From the NCBI GenBank assembly GCA_027346035.1, contig DAIESZ010000084.1, positions 1 through 11,584 of the forward strand: a stretch of 11,584 nucleotides of DNA. Reading direction: 5' to 3'. Source of the DNA: Propionibacteriaceae bacterium. Lineage in GTDB: Bacteria; Actinomycetota; Actinomycetes; Propionibacteriales; Propionibacteriaceae. Every line of letters begins with the position of its first letter. The first letter of the stretch is position 1. The notes below the pieces were generated by a model, which worked only from the letters and a program-made list of their open reading frames with translations, searched no databases and was not told where the DNA came from. The translations under genes and the position numbers were made by a program. Positions 8,901 to 11,584 of this stretch are shown piece by piece.

Positions 8901-8925
8901 CACGCTGCGCTGGGCGCGAGATTGA
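5917..8925 (+). CDS. GH38 alpha-mannosidase (1002 aa)
   Basis: This enzyme hydrolyses alpha-linked mannose from glycans by a retaining, zinc-dependent mechanism. Seen in order: an N-terminal beta domain (about 1-245, with GTTWFRVRG); the catalytic GH38 domain starting VGHAHIDSAWLWP (zinc ligands H261 and D263); the nucleophile region VWLPDTFGYS (D373, both nucleophile and metal ligand in this family); LELHRGTYTSQ (H520, the remaining zinc ligand); the helical middle domain with FHDILPGSSIAW (H577-D578); and a C-terminal beta-sandwich region (about 650-1000). All key residues are present and the length of about 1000 aa is usual for actinobacterial members. No signal peptide or membrane segment is visible, so it is probably cytoplasmic. 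That would suit turnover of mannosides or imported glycans rather than secreted digestion. The GTG start is set by AGGAG at 5907-5911 and by the typical N-terminus (short acidic-aromatic lead, then RLDRFLRDHL). It is a single gene, separated from both operons by gaps. Linkage specificity cannot be read from the sequence. Confidence 0.94.
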   Translation: MFDRSSQLFARLDRFLRDHLPRDLYLDTAPVEVTAWEVPDEPVPFATARDADYQPFPVGRAWGRPWGTTWFRVRGEVPASWADVPGASPELVVDLGFHGNSVGFQAEALAWRPDGTTIKAIEPENRWLPVGAPGERFEVFLEAASNPRVTSDGQVNPTPLGDKLTAGTDPIYRVQRLDLGLRDRTVWELAADIEALRGLAEHLPGSTRRSEIVAALSAMLDAVDWDDLHASAPAARRVLAPMLDRPASASAHTVHAVGHAHIDSAWLWPIRETIRKCARTFSNVLDLIDADPEVTFACSSAQQYQWMKDGYPDIWTRMKDAVAAGRFIPVGGMWVESDINLTGGEALVRQFLTGTRFFLDEFGVEPQEVWLPDTFGYSAAVPQIARLAGKKYFLTQKISWNDTNHFPHHTFWWEGLDGTRIFTHFPPVDTYNSTLSAEELLRSEHTFAERGRATVSLAPYGFGDGGGGPTREMLQAARRFADLEGAPRVELSTPQRFFEQAIAEYPDAPVWSGEMYLELHRGTYTSQHRTKAGNRRNEHLLREAELWASTASVRTGAAYPREALDRLWRQVLLLQFHDILPGSSIAWVHQEAEAGHAAITRELDELVGVALAALGGGSDAGALANPAPVAVRGVPAFGVGVPAEQDPVTIDRVDDGAVLDNGVVRVTIDARGLVTSLLDQRAGRELVAAAEPIGRLHVHDDHPLNWGAWDIYDYYRNRVVDLDGVDTLDVGHDGAAAVVTVHRHTTASTIVQQYRLEPDDPELSIGLHVDWHERNRLLKLAVPVDLRTEVATSEIQFGHLDRPIAVNTSWDAARFETAAHRWVRVAEPDYGVALTNASTYGYDITRHTRDDGGTTTVMRATVLRAPVFPDPEADQGAHDFSFGVVAGATTADAIAHGYRRNLPARDAPGGGVEPLVSVDNPAVVVEAVKLAEDSDDVVVRIYESLGTRAGVTVSLHADARGVTLTDLLERPLDDQSPLSVEHGRARLVLRPFQILTLRWARD

Positions 8926-8970
8926 GCGGTTCGTTGGCTTGTCACGACGGTGTTCGCGGCCCCTGGCCAG

Positions 8971-8996
8971 CTGAGACACCTTCAGGGGGTGTTCAG
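8971..8996 (+). terminator. Possible terminator hairpin after the alpha-mannosidase gene
   Basis: CTGAGACACC (8971-8980) pairs with GGTGTTCAG (8988-8996) around a 7-base loop, leaving one bulged G. No U-tract follows, so it may instead be an operator or leader structure for the next gene. It begins 45 bases after the mannosidase stop. Confidence 0.35.
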
Positions 8997-9007
8997 CAAC
9001 TCAGGGC

Positions 9008-9013
9008 CATTCT
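9008..9013 (+). promoter_or_regulatory. Possible -10 element for leaderless transcription of the membrane-protein operon
   Basis: CATTCT keeps the conserved A at position 2 and T at position 6 of a -10 box and ends 6 bases before the ATG at 9020. This would place the transcription start on or next to the start codon. There is no Shine-Dalgarno sequence upstream of this ATG, which supports a leaderless reading. No good -35 hexamer is seen. Confidence 0.3.
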
Positions 9014-9019
9014 GATCAC

Positions 9020-10129
9020 ATGACCGCTCTCAGCCTGGACGCCGACCGCTTGGCCGTGGGCCCCGCTGAGGGCATCCGTCGCCGTGCGACACCGGGGCAG
9101 CGCGTGCGGTCCTTCGCGGGTATCGCCCTCGCCGCGGCCCTGCTCGGCATCGGACTGCCGGCGGTCACCGGCGTCGCGTGGAGCGCGACCGGTCAGGCGA
9201 TCGCCGCCGTGCCCGTCCGGTGGCTGGCCGGTCTGGTCGTGCTCTGGATGCTCGGTCTGCTGGTGAACACCCTGGTGCTGCGCGCGTCGTTGCCGACGCT
9301 CACGTCCCGCCGAGCCCTGACTCTCAGTCTCACCGGCAGCGCGGTCGCCAACGTCATGCCTCTCGGCGGTGCCGCCGGCATCGCCCTCAACTACCGCATG
9401 CTGCGCTCGTGGGGCTACTCCCGCTCACACGTCGCGACCTACACGGTCGTCAGCAATATCTGGGACGTGCTCGGCAAGCTGGTGCTCGTCGCGGTCGTGC
9501 TGCCGTGGGTCGCGCTGGCCGGGTCGGCCGTCCTCGGGCACGTGGCCACCACCGCCCTGGTCCTCGCGGTGGGCGCCGCCGTGGTGCTCGGCCTCGCGGT
9601 CGCGGCCCTGGCCAGCCAGGCGATCGGGACGCGGCTGGCAACCCTCGCTGAGCAGGCGGTTGCTCGAATCCTCCAACTGGTCGGGTCGTCGCGGCGTCCG
9701 TCGTTCCGCGAGCAGGTGGCCGCGGCCCAGCAGCAGACGCGCGGCGTGGTGCGCCGCGGCTGGGCCCAGGCGTCGGTCGGTGTGACCGGCTACATCCTCA
9801 TGCTGTTCGCGCTGCTCTGGGCGTCGCTGTATGTCGCCGGGGTCAGCGTCCCGCTGGTGGCGATCGTCGCGGCGTTCGCCCTCGACCGGCTGTTCACGCT
9901 CGGCGGCATCACCCCCGGCGGGGCGGGTCTCGTCGAACTCGGGATCGCCACCGTCCTGCTGGCAGCGGGCGGCGACCCGCTCGCCGTCACCGCCGGCATC
10001 CTGCTGTACCGCACTCTCACCTTCGCCATGGAGATTCCCGTCGGCGGCGTGTGGCTGGCCGTGTGGGAATGGCGGCGCGGCCGTAGCTCCCGCGCGCTGG
10101 CGGCAGGCTCGGTCGGGGGCGCCCTGTGA
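9020..10129 (+). CDS. UPF0104 / LPG-synthase-transmembrane-type integral membrane protein (369 aa)
   Basis: This is an integral membrane protein of the family named after the membrane half of lysylphosphatidylglycerol synthase (MprF), where that domain flips a lipid. It lacks the soluble aminoacyl-transferase half, so it is not an LPG synthase. About eight hydrophobic segments are seen (about 32-52, 66-88, 101-122, 141-162, 172-199, 252-274, 278-296, 300-345). Family-type motifs are NVMPLGGAAGIALNYR (111-126) and ITPGGAGLVELG (297-308), both Pro-Gly-Gly rich. A charged loop lies at about 221-246. It starts with an ATG and no ribosome binding site, and its stop overlaps the glycosyltransferase start (GTGA). 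Family members often sit beside glycosyltransferases and are suspected to move or help move lipid-linked sugars; that role here is an inference from context. Confidence 0.88.
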   Translation: MTALSLDADRLAVGPAEGIRRRATPGQRVRSFAGIALAAALLGIGLPAVTGVAWSATGQAIAAVPVRWLAGLVVLWMLGLLVNTLVLRASLPTLTSRRALTLSLTGSAVANVMPLGGAAGIALNYRMLRSWGYSRSHVATYTVVSNIWDVLGKLVLVAVVLPWVALAGSAVLGHVATTALVLAVGAAVVLGLAVAALASQAIGTRLATLAEQAVARILQLVGSSRRPSFREQVAAAQQQTRGVVRRGWAQASVGVTGYILMLFALLWASLYVAGVSVPLVAIVAAFALDRLFTLGGITPGGAGLVELGIATVLLAAGGDPLAVTAGILLYRTLTFAMEIPVGGVWLAVWEWRRGRSSRALAAGSVGGAL

Positions 10130-11253
10130 GGATCCTGCACGCCGCTGACAGCTACCTGCCGAAGGTGGGCGGCATCGAGCTGCACGTTCGCGACCGGATG
10201 GCTCACCAGCGGGCCACCGGCGACGAGGCCCTGCTCATCACGGCCGCGCCGGGTCCGGACGCCGATGGCGTGCGTCGGGTGTGTCCCGACCGCGCGGCCG
10301 GCGCCGACGAGGCCCGGATCGCCGTCGAGCGGGCGCTCGGCGAGTTGCGTCCCGACGTGGTGCACGTGCACGCGTCGATCTTCTCCCCGTTCGCCCTCGT
10401 GGCGGCCCGCACGGCTGCGCGCTGCGGCGTCCCGGTGCTGGTGACGATGCATTCCATGTGGTCGGGGCTCGGGCCGTTGCCCGAGATGGCGGGGGTCGGT
10501 CTCGGGCTGCGTCGGCTGCCGATCGTGTGGTCGGCGGTCAGCGGTCGCGCCGCCCAACCGCTGCGGCGCATGCTCGGCCCCGAGACGCCCGTGCATGTGC
10601 TGCCCAACGCGGTCGACCTCGACCGCTGGCACCCGGTCGAGGCCGCGGAGCCGGACGTGCCCACGGTGCTCGCGGTGATGCGGCTCACCCGGATCAAGCG
10701 GACGATGCCGCTCATCCGGATGCTCGCGGACCTGCCCCTCGTCGCCCCCGGAGCGCGGGCGATCGTCGTCGGCGACGGGCCGCAGCGGGCGGCCGCCCAC
10801 CGGTTCATCACCCGCCGCGGTCTCCACGAGGTGATCTCCCTGCCGGGTCGCCTGCCTCAGGACGCGATCCACGGGTTGCTCACCCGGTCGGCCGTGTTCA
10901 TCGCCCCCGCCCAGCGGGAGTCGTTCGGGATCGCGGCCCTGGAGGCGCGGGCCATGGGACTGCCCGTCATCGGCAGCAGCCTGTCGGGTCTCACCGAGTT
11001 CGTCACCGACGGCGTCGACGGCTTTCTGGCCCCCGATGACGCCGGAATGTTGTCCAGGCTGGGGCAACTGCTCACCGACCCGGCCCTGCGCCGACGGATC
11101 ACCACCCACAACCGTGAGGTGGCGCCGCGGCACGACTGGGGCTATACGACCCGCGTCGCCCGCACGCTGTACTCCCTGGCGGCCACCGAGGCGGGCCGGG
11201 CCACCCGTCCGGCCGCGGTGCCGGCGGCGAGCAGGATGGCGATCAGCCGATGA
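10126..11253 (+). CDS. GT4 family glycosyltransferase (375 aa)
   Basis: This is a retaining GT-B fold enzyme that transfers a sugar from a nucleotide-sugar donor. The N-terminal half starts MRILHAADSYLPKVGGIELHV, with the glycine-rich acceptor-side loop (VGG, 14-16), followed by DVVHVHASIFSP and TMHSMWSG. The linker VLPNAVDLDRWHP precedes the donor-binding half with VVGDGPQ. The EX7E motif is ESFGIAALE (E265 and E273), followed by GLPVIGSSLSGLTEFV. No membrane segment or signal peptide is seen, so it acts in the cytoplasm or on the inner membrane face. The GTG start overlaps the upstream stop and fits the family N-terminus. The donor cannot be read from the sequence. Because a PIG-L deacetylase follows, UDP-GlcNAc is plausible, as in MshA of mycothiol synthesis, but this protein is clearly in an operon of a different kind and need not be MshA. 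Confidence 0.93.
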   Translation: MRILHAADSYLPKVGGIELHVRDRMAHQRATGDEALLITAAPGPDADGVRRVCPDRAAGADEARIAVERALGELRPDVVHVHASIFSPFALVAARTAARCGVPVLVTMHSMWSGLGPLPEMAGVGLGLRRLPIVWSAVSGRAAQPLRRMLGPETPVHVLPNAVDLDRWHPVEAAEPDVPTVLAVMRLTRIKRTMPLIRMLADLPLVAPGARAIVVGDGPQRAAAHRFITRRGLHEVISLPGRLPQDAIHGLLTRSAVFIAPAQRESFGIAALEARAMGLPVIGSSLSGLTEFVTDGVDGFLAPDDAGMLSRLGQLLTDPALRRRITTHNREVAPRHDWGYTTRVARTLYSLAATEAGRATRPAAVPAASRMAISR

Positions 11254-11584
11254 GCCGACCCCGGCGCCAGCGCCGGTTCGTCACCGGCCCGGTGCCGCAG
11301 ACCATCGTGGCCTTCCACGCCCATCCCGACGACGAAGCGCTGTTCACGGGCGGCTCGCTGGCCCAGGCCGCGGCGTCGGGGCACCGGGTGGTGCTGGTCG
11401 TCGCCACGTCGGGTGAGGCGGGTCTCAGCGACGGGGATTCCGCGGTGGGGGGGCTCGGAAGCCGCCGGTGGCGGGAGTTGGAGGAATCCGCCGTGGCGCT
11501 CGGCGTGGCCCGGATCAGGCACCTGGGGTACGCGGATTCGGGCCCCGATGCGCAAGCCCACCCCGACGGCACGACGCCGTTCGC
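11250..11584 (+). CDS. PIG-L/LmbE family zinc deacetylase, N-terminal part (partial, runs off right edge)
   Basis: This family removes the N-acetyl group from GlcNAc-containing substrates (GlcNAc-inositol in MshB, GlcNAc-phosphatidylinositol in PIG-L, and mycothiol conjugates in the related amidase Mca). The open frame begins at an ATG overlapping the glycosyltransferase stop (ATGA) and stays open to the window end, giving 111 complete codons. The hallmark FHAHPDDEALFTGG is seen with H25, D27, D28 and E29; H25 and D28 are expected zinc ligands and D27 the expected general base. VVVATSGEAG and HLGYADSG follow, as in MshB/Mca relatives. The third zinc ligand lies beyond the window. A basic lead of about 10 residues (SRPRRQRR) precedes the first strand. 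The overlap ties it to the GT4 gene, suggesting that the two act on the same glycan. Confidence 0.92.
   Translation, partial: MSRPRRQRRFVTGPVPQTIVAFHAHPDDEALFTGGSLAQAAASGHRVVLVVATSGEAGLSDGDSAVGGLGSRRWRELEESAVALGVARIRHLGYADSGPDAQAHPDGTTPF

Noticed and set aside
8939..8970. A TTGTCA -35 box upstream of the membrane-protein gene
   Set aside because: No -10-like hexamer lies at a 16-18 base spacing; the region 17 bases downstream is GC-rich.
9790..11133. A 447-codon antisense frame across the membrane-protein and GT4 genes
   Set aside because: No recognisable motif and low-complexity translation; the plus-strand genes carry clear family motifs and overlapping starts.
10126..11584. Direct naming of the GT4 and deacetylase genes as mshA and mshB
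   Set aside because: Family membership fits, but the overlap with a UPF0104 membrane protein is not the usual mycothiol context and no substrate-specific residues could be confirmed. The deacetylase is also truncated.

Overview
The window is very GC-rich DNA with strong G/C preference at third codon positions, GTG and ATG starts, and 4-base stop/start overlaps between genes. Together with the types of proteins encoded, this fits a high-GC actinobacterium. I cannot place it below phylum from the sequence alone. No rRNA, tRNA, CRISPR array, insertion sequence or phage gene is visible.

Layout. (1) Positions 1-120, minus strand: the first 40 codons of a class II fumarase gene (fumC), cut by the window edge. 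(2) Positions 195-5511, plus strand: a three-gene operon joined by GTGA/ATGA overlaps. It encodes a P-type IIA cation (probably Ca2+) pump, an ABC ATP-binding subunit, and a two-half permease of the 'exporter of polyketide antibiotics' type (TnrB2/TnrB3-like). (3) Positions 5512-5916: a 405-base non-coding gap with a cluster of direct and inverted repeats at 21-base spacing and further hairpins. (4) Positions 5917-8925: a full-length GH38 alpha-mannosidase with its own good ribosome binding site. (5) Positions 8926-9019: a short gap with a hairpin and a possible leaderless promoter. (6) Positions 9020-11584 and beyond: a second operon with 4-base overlaps. It encodes a UPF0104/LPG-synthase-type multi-spanning membrane protein, a GT4 glycosyltransferase, and the start of a PIG-L (LmbE/MshB-like) zinc deacetylase that runs off the window.

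How the genes may work together. The first operon is an all-membrane-transport unit: ion export by the P-type ATPase, and drug or lipophilic-compound export by the ABC pair. The last operon looks like part of a pathway that adds an N-acetylhexosamine-type sugar (GT4) and then deacetylates it (PIG-L), with a membrane protein that may handle the lipid-linked product. The acceptor is not known. The alpha-mannosidase lies between them and may act on mannose-containing glycans, but it has its own start signals and need not belong to either operon.

Most of the window is ordinary core or accessory metabolism. The points most worth a second look are the 21-base-period repeat cluster at 5563-5664, the uncharacterised UPF0104-GT4-PIG-L operon, and the tight coupling of the P-type pump to the ABC exporter.
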